The notes beneath the pieces were generated by a model. The model searched no databases. It had not been told where the DNA came from and saw only the letters and a program-made list of their open reading frames with translations. A stretch of 64,000 nucleotides of DNA, taken from Prosapia bicincta. Taxonomy: Eukaryota; Arthropoda; Insecta; Hemiptera; Cercopidae. Within the stretch, counting starts at the first letter, position 1; every line of letters begins with the position of its first letter. Both the position numbers and the translations under genes were made by a program. This document shows, piece by piece, positions 1-10,559 of this stretch. The DNA is taken from NCBI GenBank assembly GCA_036971475.1, contig JBAIZL010000001.1, positions 151,679,544-151,743,543 on the forward strand. Direction: 5' to 3'.

Positions 1-198
1 GAACTAATAAAAAAGTTTTAAAATATACATGTTACTACAGTTATAGTAATATAGTTATTTAATGTCAAAAAAAGTTCTAACTTTTGTGGAACTTTCTATA
101 GCAGATAAAATGCTATACTCCTTGATATGTCTGTGGTCTTATTTTCAACTTCCAAGGTTGTTATTTAGTGTAATAAATTATTTTGTACTTACTTTACT

Positions 199-970
199 TT
201 ATCCAATGCCAGATCTTGGCATTTCTGCCATTCTCCTCCTAGCCTCCCAGTACAGACAATGCTGGCTTCGGTCTTCCACATCTTGCAATTCTGTACAATT
301 CTGAAGATGTGGAGCGTCCATCTTTTGACAGTTGCACAGAGGGCAAATATCTGAGGCTGCTAATCCTATTTTATATATGTGGGCTTGCACATAGTCATGG
401 CCCGTAAGCATTCTGAATCTAACAACAGCTTCCACTCTAGGTAGGCTATGTGGTATCAGCACTGTGTGCGCCAGGCCCCTCCTTATCTTTCCAGCGCTCA
501 TTTCATTTTGGTTTTCCCTTGGTTTTTCATTGATTGTAGATTCAATCAGGCTTCTTGCTGTCCATAGAGATATAGGATTGTCAGGCTGTGGCAAAGTGTT
601 ACCTTTCTTCCCTAGCTGGTCTGTGCGTTCATTTCCTTCAATGCCGACTTGGCTAGGGAGCCATTGCAGCACAATGTACCACCCTTCTTCAATCATCCCT
701 GCCAAGGCCTTTCGTCCATTCATTGTTTGCACACAGTCGGTGGAGGTATTACTAGTTAGTGCAGCTATAGCAGCCTGTGAATTCACAAAGAACACAACTC
801 TTGCCAACTTTCCAGAGATCGAACAAAGTTTTTCGGCAGCTTGTATTATAGCCGCAATCTCACCATCGATGTTTTTGGCATTAAATCAAACTGGGCTGCA
901 GCCCTCAAAGTGATCGCTGTAAATCTAGCACCAGAGTCATGTTTTACCGCTGACTCATCGGTATATACAT
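199..970 (-). pseudogene. Non-LTR retrotransposon RNase H and C-terminal zinc-knuckle relic
   Basis: This is the 3' end of a non-LTR ORF2 (EN-RT-RNase H type). Reading on the minus strand from about 970, YTDES gives the first RNase H Asp region, followed by GEIAAI (the Glu motif). FFVNSQAAIAAL follows, where the usual DSQ Asp is Asn, and then LQWLPSQVGIEGNERTDQL, equivalent to the family's W-P-G-H-V-GI-GNE-AD motif. A CPLC...HLQNC knuckle lies near the C-terminus at about 320-350. A frameshift separates the first RNase H motif (808-970) from the 202-residue open part (199-807). The Asn and the lost His/Gly argue for an inactive copy. The gag-EN-RT relic at 38.4-41.9 kb lacks exactly this 3' part and may belong to the same broad family (inference). 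It lies just upstream of a plus-strand exon, so probably in an intron. Confidence 0.8.
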
Positions 971-1412
971 GGATTATAAATTAAATCTGGAAGTGCTTTC
1001 ATTTTTTTCCTCCCTTCCAGTGCTTTCATTTTCTTGTCTCCTATTTTTCACTGGCTTTCCATTGCAATTTTTAATTTCTCTGCTTGGAGTTTTTATCCCA
1101 ATTTTCCATCTTTATATACATTTTGTTTTTGTTTTTACTTTATAGTAAATTTTAATTTACTATTAGTCTTCTAAATGAATTAGATATACTATCTTCTGTT
1201 ATCTCCAACTGTTAACTATTAGACTTCATGAACCATCTGGTCAGCACTATATTCTGATACACACAACTAAAGATTTATTTTTTATGTTTGCTGTTATTTA
1301 TTATTTGGGCTGTTATTATCTTTTAAGTATCAGGATTAGATATAAATTAATTTTTTTTGTTGAGACTCATGTGTGGCTCTAATTGATTCATCTGTGAATA
1401 TTTTTTTCTCAG

Positions 1413-1557
1413 AGTCCTTGACTTAGAAGTAAAAAAAGAAAAAGTCCAGGCTGTTGCTATCAGAAACGCATTTGAAGAAATGGATCAAGAGTCTAGTGAT
1501 GAAGAAAATGACTTCGATGAATTCTTGGATTGGAGGGCAAAAAAGTCTTTTAAATGA
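1413..1557 (+). CDS. Terminal coding exon of a host gene (acidic C-terminus)
   Basis: A pyrimidine-rich acceptor (TTTTTTTCTCAG) ends at 1412. The exon opens in phase with one leftover base and reads 47 codons to a TGA at 1555-1557. The product is a charged C-terminal tail: a Lys-rich start (VKKEKVQAVAIRNAFEEMDQ), then the acidic ESSDEENDFDEFLDWRAKKS and a short basic end. This composition is unlike any transposon in the window and looks like a conserved nuclear-protein tail. The ending in an acidic run plus D-W-R is reminiscent of zinc finger protein 830, but I recall that only loosely, so no symbol is given. An AATAAA follows about 260 bp downstream. The earlier exons would lie left of this window, and the RNase H relic at 199-970 would then be in the last intron. 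Confidence 0.6.
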
Positions 1558-1815
1558 TTTAAATTACAGTCTCATGTAAAATAATTCTGAATCTATTTAA
1601 GTGTAATTATTGATTTTTGTAAAACTAGATGTATTTATATTAATATTGTGAGATTTAATTTTCTCCTTCAAGATGAAAAAAATAATTATTTTTACTAAGT
1701 TATACTTTTTGTGAAAATGATGGTTTCATTTTAAAAATATCCTTCTTAAAGTTCATAACTCTGATAGTTTACATTGACTTGAAATGTTCTTTAATGAGAA
1801 TAACATTTAAAATAC

Positions 1816-1821
1816 AATAAA
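1816..1821 (+). promoter_or_regulatory. Candidate polyadenylation signal for the exon at 1413-1557
   Basis: AATAAA lies about 260 bp after the TGA. Such hexamers are common by chance in AT-rich DNA. Its only support is its position after a terminal exon. Confidence 0.3.
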
Positions 1822-2009
1822 CTTTATTCTAGATTTAACATTTTGAGCAGTAGGAATATTCCTGAATCTCTTAAAATGCATTAATTTAAGGAGTAGTAAT
1901 TTAAGAAACCTCTAACAAAGTTAAAATTAAAAATGATTCAAAAATGGGAATTTAATTCAAACGTTTTGGTTCTAAACTCTTTACAACATGTCATGGGAAA
2001 TAATATCAT

Positions 2010-2640
2010 CACTGGCAGGTCAGAAGAGTGCTTGCTATGTTGAAGACTTTTTTAAGTATCTGTTAACACTTACTTTTTTGTTGAAAATGTCAAAAGATGA
2101 TGACGTAAAATTTATAACACATACATCCCTCGAATATTAGACAAGCATTTTATGGTAGGCAGAAAGACCATAAAGAGTTTGACAATGAAAATGGTGACAT
2201 TGATTGGAAAACTTACTACAAAACTGAAAGAATGTACAAATTATTGTTTATGTGTATAAACTGGTTGAAAATGTATACACAGTGACTGACTTAAAGATCT
2301 ATAAGCAAATGTGAATAAAAAAAATGCACATAAAAGGAGTTATGGACTTATGGAAAATGAATGTGCTATTGTAAATTTGGACAGTATATCTGGGGCCAGT
2401 TCACATTGGTTTGTGTCACAAGAGAGAGTAAATTTTGTAGAATGCTCTGGTAGTTCCAAAGATCTGGTCCGCCAATTGAGGTAAGTAATTGGTGATGGTG
2501 CTAATTTACACTATAACAATCCTCTTTTAATAATAGGAGATATTAGAAAGATAATTTAGCCTTTGTGGTCACTTGTGTCGACAATTTCTCAAGTCATTAT
2601 CATAATTCTAATAGATTGTAACTTTGTTTTAGCAACATAC
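2010..2640 (+). pseudogene. Adenain-like cysteine protease relic (Polinton/adintovirus type)
   Basis: A decayed protease of the adenovirus/Polinton family, which processes capsid proteins. One frame carries an NLD motif (2374-2382) followed by S-H-W (2401-2409), matching the region with the catalytic His. In another frame, about 160 bases downstream, CGHLC (2564-2578) gives the Cys-nucleophile signature, and FLKSL follows. The His-to-Cys spacing (about 53 codons) is a little shorter than in adenain. The frame changes between the two motifs and there are stops, so the copy is dead. Upstream sequence (2010-2340) may hold its N-terminal part but is too eroded to read. A single-domain viral integrant is an alternative to a whole Polinton; no DNA polymerase B or integrase is visible nearby. 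Confidence 0.5.
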
Positions 2641-3299
2641 TACTTGATATCGAATCTCGTTAAAACTATAATAATTATTCCCTATACAGTGATCAAAATT
2701 ATTGTTAAGTGAAAAGAAAGTGTCCACACAATATATTTTTTAACAAGGTCATTTCTAGGCCCTCGATAACGATTAAATTTGAATACTCATCCATCAGCGA
2801 GATATGAAATTATAACTTTTTAGAGTACACTGCACATAAAAGGCATGTTTAAAGCAACAAAAAACAGCTGGATAGTCACGTCTTTGGTCAATAACTCCTT
2901 TTCATGTTATGGATAAATCCTTGTGGATAGTAAAAAAGGCTTCACAACTGGAAATGTCTTGCTGTGACATTTTCATGTTGTAAACTTGCCTCAAAAATAT
3001 GATGCAACAGTCATAATATAACGTCAACCTGCAATATGTTTAGTCTTGACTACGTTTAAAGGGTAGAAACCTTTTTTTGTAAAAGATTGTTCTGAACAGA
3101 ACAATACAACAAAATCAGGTGCCACAAATATCTAAAATTTGAGAACAAGGTGTCTTAGAATACTCCCACCAATACTTCCGGTTATGTTTGGTTAGGGCCT
3201 ATACACTATTCGAATATTGTCTACAAGTTGCAAATATATGTTGTTAAAAAGATTTTGTAATCCATAAACAATTTATTACGCAAACTGGCAATATAAAAC

Positions 3300-4050
3300 A
3301 ATGTGTGCACTTTTTTGCTACATTTTTAAAGTCTATACATTTTCTGAATGATCATTGTAGAAAATTCATAGTAGAAGGCTTTTTTAGCACACAGCCTAAA
3401 ATTTGCTTGTACAGACTGGTAAAATGTGTGGTTTTCAACGACTCCAAAAACCCACTACCTCTGCCGGAAGGAGAAAAACATACAAAAACTGACTTCGGGA
3501 AGAGTTATTCCTTCGTTTGACAAAAGCACACCGTCATTTTAGACATACCCAAATGGAATTTATTAATAAACACGATGATGCTAATAACTTGTTGCATCAG
3601 CAAATTGTTTTATAATAACAAACCACGGCTAAGAGAATGTTTAATAATGAACCTTAAAGTGTTTAGCCACATACAACCTCTCGTCCATCCAATACTCTTC
3701 CAGAAGCAAACAGATTGTACAAGGGGTTTGATAAAAGCACAATATTTGTGGCAGTTACATCTACATCTAATACCTTTTCTCCTCTAGCAACAATAATATT
3801 ACTTACTCTAAGTGCATCTGGCATTGTAAATGTGCTCTGCACATTGCTGAATATATTAATGAAATTTGCTTATCGCTTAGCCCATAGAGCAGCAAAAAAA
3901 AAAAAACTTGCAGGTCATTGGCACAGTGAAACTCCCCCAAAACCTATAAGAAATTGTTTTAAAAGTACCTGTAAAGGGGAAACTTCTTGCAAGAACTTGG
4001 AGCACCCCACACAGTTGCTTGAAAGGGGTAGCTTCCAGTAAAATCAACTT
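3300..4050 (+). pseudogene. Possible continuation of the Polinton/viral relic
   Basis: Short open stretches at 3305-3520, 3575-3787 and 3715-4041 share one orientation with the protease relic upstream. One contains a hydrophobic stretch (about 3780-3870) followed by a basic run at about 3890-3915, which could be a decayed minor-capsid-like reading frame. The assignment rests mainly on proximity and orientation. No catalytic motif is visible, and the A-run at 3895-3906 breaks the frame. Confidence 0.25.
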
Positions 4051-4439
4051 GAAGGTCACTGGTGTAAATCAATTCCTAAACCTTAAAACAAGTTCTTTAA
4101 AGGTTACAGTAGTAGCTCCCTGTAAATTTTTAATACATTTTAAAGCCTACCTTTGAAGGTCCCTAGAGCAGATTAACTCTCGCTAAACCTTAGTAATTTG
4201 ATTATTGTTTTCCCTAAGCAATAAACATCTTTTATTAGGGACTGCATTTTATCATGAAGCTGCAATCACAGGAATATTAGTTAGTTGGAGCTATTCTGAA
4301 CAGGGGTGATGATTGACTTTAAAAATGTCTAGCGTTGCGGCAATCACCCTCATAATTTTCATATCTAATTGCTCGTTGATTTCATGTTAAATTTTTTATG
4401 GAATATGGCAGAGAAAGAAAATAGCATTGGTTGTATCTA

Positions 4440-4865
4440 ATTTCTGACTTGTGAGGATAATGATGATCTATTCACAACCAGATGGCATACCCATAGGAAG
4501 TCCTATCAGTAGTGGCCTAAGCGAAATTTTTCTACAACACATAGGAAACGACAAGATACTCACAAACAATACACCCGCACACAAAATCATTTACTGGCAC
4601 AGATACGTCAATGATATCATAACACTATACAGAGACAACTCCTGACAATGCAAAAAGTTCCTCACCTACACTAATATAATACACCTAAAACTCCACTTCA
4701 CTTTAAAGGTTGAAACTAACCGGTCCCTAAACTTCCTCGACCTAACCATAACAAAAACCCACACACAAAAACACAGCTTCAACATTTACAGGAAACCCAT
4801 AACGACAGATACTTATCAACAACACCTCAAACCACCCTACATACGAAATAACACTGCTACAATAC
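4440..4865 (+). pseudogene. Penelope-like element 1: reverse transcriptase palm relic
   Basis: RT palm of a PLE, an element that copies its own RNA with a telomerase-related RT. QPDGIPIGSPISSGLSEIF (from about 4468) is the PLE form of the QG-P-GS-S-L motif. HRYVNDIITLY is the catalytic YxDD motif with the first Asp changed to Asn, so this copy could not polymerise. The next segment, in another frame, carries LNFLDLTITK and SFNIYRKP (4715-4800), both typical of the PLE thumb side. Homology stops at about 4865 and resumes at 5338, so some 470 bp of unrelated AT-rich DNA is inserted. Confidence 0.85.
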
Positions 4866-5337
4866 TTGGATGTTATGTAACGAAAAGAATTTTTTTCATG
4901 TAAAACGAGGACTTAAATTAAGAGCTGTATAATGTCAGTAACTTGAATATACGTAAACTCGTTCATTGATGGGCTTTAATTTCATGAAATAAAATTTATT
5001 TAAAATGTGCGCCTAAAAAGACTAGTTATGTATTAAATTTATGAAAAAAACTAGTATAGCAGAAGTTGAAGATTTTTTAGGAACATTTAAAGACATCTAT
5101 TCTCAATGTTTCTTAGTAGAAACTATTTTAGTTTATATAAAAAAATAGTAGTTTGCCTATAGGTCCTTTTTATTTTTAGCATACCTTTAAATAGATTTTT
5201 TACTCAGATAAATACTACGCTGTACATGTAGACCTACTTAAATTTCTTGTCTATTAAGTATTCATCAAATTTGGAATAGATTTAAATTTAAAAATTAATT
5301 AATTTAATCATTTTTTTTCTGGCTAATCCATATACCT
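4866..5337. other. AT-rich insertion splitting PLE 1
   Basis: PLE homology ends at about 4865 after the IRNNTA stretch and restarts at about 5338. Nothing coding or recognisable lies between. It may be an old insertion or a locally scrambled segment. No terminal repeats are evident. Confidence 0.5.
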
Positions 5338-6065
5338 TTGCTACAGAAAGACTACGACGAAGAACTTAATACCATAAAATTCATCGTTCAACAAAACTGC
5401 TACCAACACACACTCATAGACAACATACTCAGGAAAATCAAACGTAAACAGCATCAAACAGCCATGCAGACAAACCACACAAAAAACAACAAATACATAT
5501 CCCTCACCCTACTACAACAAAAACACACACAAAATAACCTCCACATTCAAAAAACTCCATTACCAAATATCCTACAAAACTACAAACACTTCAAGACAGC
5601 ACATACAACCTTTTCGAATACAAACTGACAAATACAAACTATCAGGTATTTACAAATTAACATGTAACGATTGTCCCAGCTATTACATCGGCCAAACCGG
5701 CAGGTCATTCTATACACGCTTCGAAGAACACATTACCCAAAGAAAACAAACAAACCCAAAATCCAGCTACACAAAACACCTAAAAACACCCAACACATAC
5801 ACACAGACATAATTACTAATTTAAATGTTCTACACACATTAAAAAACTAACAACCTTAGAAAAATACGAGACATAAAAACACTACATAACAGATAAAGAA
5901 AACATATTAAATGATCACACACATTTTGAAGCCAACCGCCTATTCCATTACATGACATACAACCAAGATAACCCACTCCATTTCACAGTCATGAATCCAT
6001 CCTTTATACCTAGCCGATGCTGTCCAGTAGAGGGTTAGCTTCATAAAAGGAACGAATGTTTTGAA
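5338..6065 (+). pseudogene. Penelope-like element 1: linker and GIY-YIG endonuclease relic
   Basis: A 96-codon open stretch (5338-5628) covers the basic linker after the RT. After a frame change at about 5629 the GIY-YIG nuclease follows: SGIYKLTCNDCPSYYIGQTG at about 5638-5700, then RSFYTRFEEH. This is the nicking endonuclease that primes PLE insertion. The GIY and YIG tripeptides and the Arg of FYTR are present, so the fold's core is intact although the reading frame is broken. The C-terminal tail runs to about 6010 and is followed by the family's 3' sequence with TGTTTTGAAACG (about 6056), shared with the relic at 11.1 kb. Confidence 0.85.
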
Positions 6066-6117
6066 ACGAGTAAGCAATTACTTATTCACTTAGTTAAGTA
6101 TTTTTTAAATATAGTAC

Positions 6118-6420
6118 CAAAGAGTATGTATGATTTGTGTTGAGTTTGATTGTTTAATATGTTTGTACTTTGTTTTTTGTGTGTTTGTAAATTTCATATT
6201 GTTCTAGTGTGTTGAGATGTGGTCTTTTTTTTGACAAACTCTTGTACACATACTCTTTGATACTATCGAAAACCTCCTGTTAAAACCGTCATCATTTAAC
6301 ATAACTCCAAGCAGAAGACACTGATGAAGATCGCCATGAAAACGTTCTGTCTCAGTAAGTTTTTACAAAATTTAAAGTTCAGATATTCATGAACTTTAAA
6401 GTGATTAATTAAGTTTCACC
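6118..6420. repeat. Inverted PLE end sequence (head-to-head arms)
   Basis: Bases 6118-6235 match 15140-15255 in the same orientation, that is, the minus-strand tail of a PLE. Bases 6240-6420 match the reverse complement of 14960-15140, the hammerhead-bearing end. The two pieces are therefore fused in opposite orientations. Confidence 0.65.
6316..6352 (+). ncRNA. Decayed hammerhead ribozyme in a PLE end
   Basis: Helix I is AGACA (6316-6320) with TGTCT (6348-6352). The core CTGATGA (6321-6327) is intact and GAAA is at 6338-6341. Helix III is the short AACGTT. Helix II has lost one arm compared with its paralogue at 15031-15076, so this copy should be inactive. Confidence 0.6.
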
Positions 6421-7189
6421 AAACATAATGGACTACAAAATTCAAGAATACAAATATATAAAATAAAATTCAATTTATTAATAACATGCAAACCATACGA
6501 CTATCAATAATTTGTAAATATATCTGTAGCTTAAATTATATCAAAAAAACTGAATAGAAATATTCAAAAGTAAAGTTGAAAACTTTGTATCAAACTTTGA
6601 ACTAAGACATTTAAAACTTTCACAATAGTTAACAACAATAGTTGAAGTGAGAATCATATCTTATGAGTTTATTATAGTTATATGAATAGATGATACGGAT
6701 AGATATTATGTATTCAGTTAATACATAATTAATATTCTTACAATACATAAAATACTATCAACACAATATATTTTTTAATATAAAGAATAGTTATAAATTT
6801 AACGTGGTAATAAATTGACTAGCTGTGGCGATAATGGCAGAACGAATGTGATTAGACAAATTACAGGAACTGTTTTAATGTATAATCTTCTTATATTATT
6901 AGCAATTTTCTCCCAAATATTTTTTATATAAGGTAAAAATGAAAAATTAATACCCTTGCAATTATTAGTATTCAAATGCCCAGAATTATTATTACCAATA
7001 TTATATTTATAAGTATTCAGCCCTAGTTTAAAATAAATCCACTTTTTAATATTGAAACCCGAAATGTTGCAACATTAAAATAAATATTTTTGACTCTATA
7101 CTTAACCATGGCTCTACATGTTTATGATTTATTTGAAAAAAAAACATAATAAATCAACTGATTATTGAAAACCTTTCAAAACCTGCCTG

Positions 7190-7512
7190 CTAACAGCATA
7201 ATAACAATTCTAGGAAAAATAGAGCTAAAATACAGAAATATTCTACAGTTGAGGTAAAGTGTTTTTAATATTCTACATTATATTAGCCGAATCCGTAAAT
7301 TAATTACTAATCTTGTTTCCGTAATTAACTAATCTTGTTTCTTGCGAGATTATTATGTACTTTTAATAACTTGATATGGAAAAAAAATTCACCTGGTTCA
7401 AAAACTTAATTTTGCAATTGGTGGTGATGATTTAGGTGTTGGTGGTTCTGGTCGCTAATGGTGGTGGTTTATTAGATGGCAGCGGTCTTGATGAAAAGGA
7501 AGTATCTAAAAT
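7190..7512 (-). repeat. Segment duplicated at 47.28-47.88 kb, containing an exon-like stretch
   Basis: Bases 7190-7230 align with 47290-47330 (CATAAT..ATTCT.GGAAAA.TAGAG). Bases 7393-7515 align with the proline/threonine-codon-rich stretch at 47720-47880. The second copy has since gained a palindromic hammerhead element and a long TA run. Divergence is high, so the duplication is old. Confidence 0.55.
7393..7505 (-). other. Candidate minus-strand exon (Pro/Ser-rich), host gene unknown
   Basis: On the minus strand the stretch has an acceptor CCTGATTTTAG (AG at 7506-7507) and a donor CAG|GTGAAT (GT at 7391-7392), giving 113 nt. One frame begins TSFSSRPLPSNKPPPLATRT and then meets a stop, so either the true donor is earlier or the exon is dead. 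The duplicate at 47709-47872 keeps both the TTTTAG acceptor and a CAG|GTAAT donor, which favours a real exon ancestor. No family recognised. Confidence 0.35.
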
Positions 7513-7605
7513 CAGGAATTTAAATAACGACTTGAAGCAACTGTAGGGTAAATGTTTATATTGATTAAAACAACCTCTCACCACAAATTCAACAAATTTT
7601 ATTTT

Positions 7606-7649
7606 AACCTTATGTACATTTCGATTACAAAGTAATCATCTTCAGGGGT
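7606..7649 (-). ncRNA. Hammerhead ribozyme motif, left arm
   Basis: Minus strand: the core is CTGAAGA (7639-7645), which fits CUGANGA. One extra T follows, then helix II GATTAC/GTAATC with loop TTT, then GAA, then the self-complementary helix III ATGTACAT (7612-7619). Helix I is short (ACC/GGT with a mismatch next to the core). This is the minimal PLE-type architecture thought to act as a dimer. Confidence 0.7.
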
Positions 7650-7710
7650 ATTTTTATAAATAAAAGAGTTAAAGTACAAAAGTAATAAAAGAGTTATTTG
7701 TAAAAATACT

Positions 7711-7751
7711 TTTGAAGATGATTACTTTGTAATCGAAATGTACATAAGGTT
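7711..7751 (+). ncRNA. Hammerhead ribozyme motif, right arm (core C changed)
   Basis: Inverted copy of the left-arm motif. Helix II (7720-7734), GAA and ATGTACAT (7738-7745) are kept, but the core reads TTGAAGA, with the first C replaced. Confidence 0.6.
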
Positions 7752-7946
7752 AAAATAAAATTTATTGAATTTGTGGTGAGAGGTTGTTTTAATTAATATA
7801 AGGAATTTAAATATTTATTAAACAATTGTATGTGTGTGGGAAATAGCAAAGATAGTAAAATATTATAGTTAAGACATATTATAAATATAGTATAATTACC
7901 TTCATATGTATTGATAGAAAACATGTTGTTGAACGTTTAGCATTAC

Positions 7947-7985
7947 CCAGGGTGCACCACGGGGAGGCGCCCAACTTCACACCCC
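7947..7985 (-). other. Candidate 39-nt exon or GC-rich repeat fragment
   Basis: A GC-rich island in AT-rich DNA. The minus strand has a strong acceptor (TTTGTTTTAG) and a possible donor GTAATG. It is open in two frames. A related GC-rich string occurs at 37013-37053 without a good donor, so it may instead be part of an old dispersed repeat. Confidence 0.25.
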
Positions 7986-8489
7986 CTAAAACAAAAAAAA
8001 AAGGTCAACAATGAATTTACATCACGTATTTATAAAATTAATATAATTGTTATTATTAACAAAAATGCAGCTTATGTAATATTGTAAATATTGTGTTTTT
8101 TAAATTTAGAATATCTGTTCATTTGTTGTAATGAACAATGTTTTCTATAAATTATAGTAACAAATACAAATTTTATATCAAGTTATAGTTAGTATAATGA
8201 TATTGATTAGGTTTGCCCAATGATTTTTCTAACTTGGAAAACAACCAAAACCTGATATTCAAATAAGAAGCAATTTATACAGACTAAAACAGCCTCACAC
8301 TTTTAGTTTTAGTTACAAAATATTTCAGTGTTCCTTACTAGAACAAAAATAGTATTTTATCATTTTCAGATAATTTCAAAATAAAAGTGTGTTGTTGAAA
8401 AGTTTTAAAAAATTTATTCTCATCTGCATCTATCCTGTAGTATTTTAGTAAAATATCCTAGTATTTTTAATATTACATAATTTTCTTAT

Positions 8490-9586
8490 TTAATACGTTC
8501 ATTGCCAATCACGCTATATCGCGTAATGGCAGATCTTACCGGATGGCTGATCACGCGATATTGCGTGGCCGTTGCTATTAAAATTCTAAGTGAATTATTA
8601 TAGCGGCCTTAGTGAAATTGTGTGTAATACTTATATTGGCCACTAGGGAAGGGTTTGACCTTTTTGTAGTGGGGATGACCACCAGCCATTTTAATAAGAA
8701 CTTTAACAAAAGTTCTTATCAGCCAGTGCACACAATGGTAGCGTTTGGATAAAGTAACATCCTAATAATTTTGTTTAATTATTCATTGATTTAGCATTTT
8801 GAAGTTCAGTTTATAATTATTTGAGTGTTGATTTTGTTTTTTTTAATTATGGGTGACCAACCAGGACCCTCGAAAAAGCTTAGTTAAATGCAGGATCGTC
8901 CACAAAAAAAATTCTTTTTAATCAGGTGGAAGAGTTATTATTACATTTTCACCCACAAACAATACAGAAGACACGAGGAGACATAGTCCAACACAAGCTA
9001 ACTAAAATTGAAAAAGCCAAACCACAATGTCTCAGCACCGGCAAAACAGTAAATGCAACTTCTAGAAAAGATTGCAAAAATTGCTATAAAAATAAAAAGG
9101 GGATAAACACCACAACTAAGTGTAAAAACTGCTCAGGTGCTTCACCATTATATTTTGATTGTTTTAAATTCCATTATTGCAATACTAAATTGTTTAACAT
9201 TTTGTAAATTTTGAATGTATGAGTGAATTACAATCTAGAGTGAGTTTTTCAAATTTTGCCTGAATATATATGTCAGCTAATTAAAGTCATTACAATTAAT
9301 ACATTTAAATGGCTCTTATTTGTAAACTATGTGCTCTTTTTGGACGAATTATATATCTCACGATATCGCGTTTTTTGGCCATATGGGCAAAATTTCATTA
9401 TGTATAACCAATCACGCTATATGATGTGATGGCTTATTAGAGGCCATAATTCCTAAGTACATAATAATAAAAGTTTGTAAATATTATATTTACTTATTTT
9501 GAGCACTATATAACTAAATAAAACAATAACAAAAAATTGGCCACCACACAAAATTCCACTTTCCAACTTGGCAATGAACGTGTTAA
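8490..9586 (+). mobile_element. Non-autonomous piggyBac transposon with TTAA duplication
   Basis: TTAA at 8490-8493 and at 9583-9586 flank inverted termini: TACGTTCATTGCCAA at the left and the complement of CACGTTCATTGCCAA at the right. Subterminal copies of a CACGATATCGCG-like motif occur near both ends (about 8509, 8553, 9357 and 9412). Inside are the start and the end of a piggyBac transposase with the catalytic centre deleted. The whole is about 1.09 kb. The exact TTAA flanks and near-identical termini make this one of the best-defined elements in the window. It would need a transposase supplied elsewhere. Confidence 0.85.
8849..9207 (+). pseudogene. Deleted piggyBac transposase remnant
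   Basis: ATG at 8849 reads MGDQPGPSKKLS and then meets a stop; this resembles a piggyBac N-terminus. From about 8926 a second open stretch (93 codons) carries the C-terminal cysteine-rich domain, with a CKNC pair, a second CKNC, and PLYFDCFKFHY. This domain binds the subterminal repeats in piggyBac transposases. The DDD catalytic domain, several hundred residues, is absent, so the gene is an internal-deletion derivative. Confidence 0.75.
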
Positions 9587-9667
9587 AATAATTTTTTAGG
9601 CTGTAAAACCAATAATGTAACTATCTTGGAAAAATACTAAATAATGTTTATAAATTTCAATACTTAC

Positions 9668-9706
9668 GGAGGGTCCAGCAGAGGAGGGAAGCTGCGGCTG
9701 CAGATT
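9668..9706 (-). other. Candidate 39-nt microexon
   Basis: On the minus strand the acceptor is TGTTTTTTCTAG (AG at 9707-9708) and the donor is consensus GTAAGTATT (GT at 9666-9667). The exon is 39 nt, a multiple of three, and open in a frame reading NLQPQLPSSAGPS. Base composition is far more GC-rich than the flanks, as expected for coding sequence. It would add a Pro/Ser-rich segment to an unidentified minus-strand gene. Confidence 0.5.
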
Positions 9707-9929
9707 CTAGAAAAAACACAAGCACTTAGAACAACTTACAGACAAAACATATTATATCCCTTAAGCTAAGTAGTACAGCCAAACCTCTTCTTATTGACAC
9801 TCCCATTCTACAAAATGACTAACTTAATTTGACTCTAACTTTTGATAACGTTTTCAATCCTCAGTCCAATTGCAAAAGAATCATCTATTAAATCTCTCTC
9901 AACAATACACACTCTTAAATATGGGCAGG

Positions 9930-10445
9930 TGCATTTGCCCTTTTTAGTCAAAAAAATTAACACATTTGAATTTAACTTGTAATAAAAATATTACATAATG
10001 ATATTTGTCAGCAGACATGTTTTCACTTAGTCAATACAATGCCTTTAATACACTTGCATTGTTGAATGTTGCAAGTCATGTACAAGATTGTCTGCTCAGA
10101 TAAGTGGTATTTTGGTGTTCTGTAATGTGGAGTTGTTCTGAGTTGATTATTTGTTTGTATATAGTGTGTGATTGTATTTTTAATCTGTGTTCTATCACTA
10201 GATATGTAGTCTCTTTGATTTTTGTGGTGTATGTACACGGTATTTCAAAATTTTCTGTTATGTTCAGTTTACTGCTTTTAATAATAAAGGATAGAACTTT
10301 TAGGTGTGTGTCAATGGTGGTGTGTGTGTGTAATGTGATTTGTATAAGTATGCTGAAATTAGGATTAGGTTGTGTGTGTTTATGTACTCCTTGTGTTTTG
10401 TGGTGAAATTTCTTCCTGTTTACCCTACTTAAAAGCATGAGAAAT
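9930..10445 (-). pseudogene. PLE relic: GIY-YIG C-terminal part and end sequence
   Basis: Minus strand from about 10445: a GKQ/GQTGR-like segment followed by a 120-codon open stretch with the charged tail of the PLE endonuclease. It is most similar to the tail at 45.2-45.4 kb (TLHTHT.IDT.LK.L). The end sequence at 9930-10080 (CAGACATGTTTT..CTTAGTCA) matches the ends of the 43.3-45.6 kb PLE and the piece at 33.9-34.05 kb. The RT part is missing. Confidence 0.65.
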
Positions 10446-10559
10446 CGTTACTTTTGCAATGGTCTTTTGATCAGATACAAACAATATTTGTTGGTTGGAA
10501 GTTTTACTGTACTATAATTTTATACTAAATCATAAGAAACTATTGTGAATAATTATGAA

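Larger units (their letters stand above)
7561..7796. repeat. Palindromic PLE end pair (arms of about 84 bp)
   Basis: Left arm 7561-7644 and right arm 7713-7796 are near-perfect inverted copies with a spacer of about 68 bp containing a short AAAGAGTTA repeat. Each arm carries a hammerhead motif pointing outward from the centre. The same end type recurs at 18.2-18.5, 20.25 and 35.5 kb. Confidence 0.85.
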
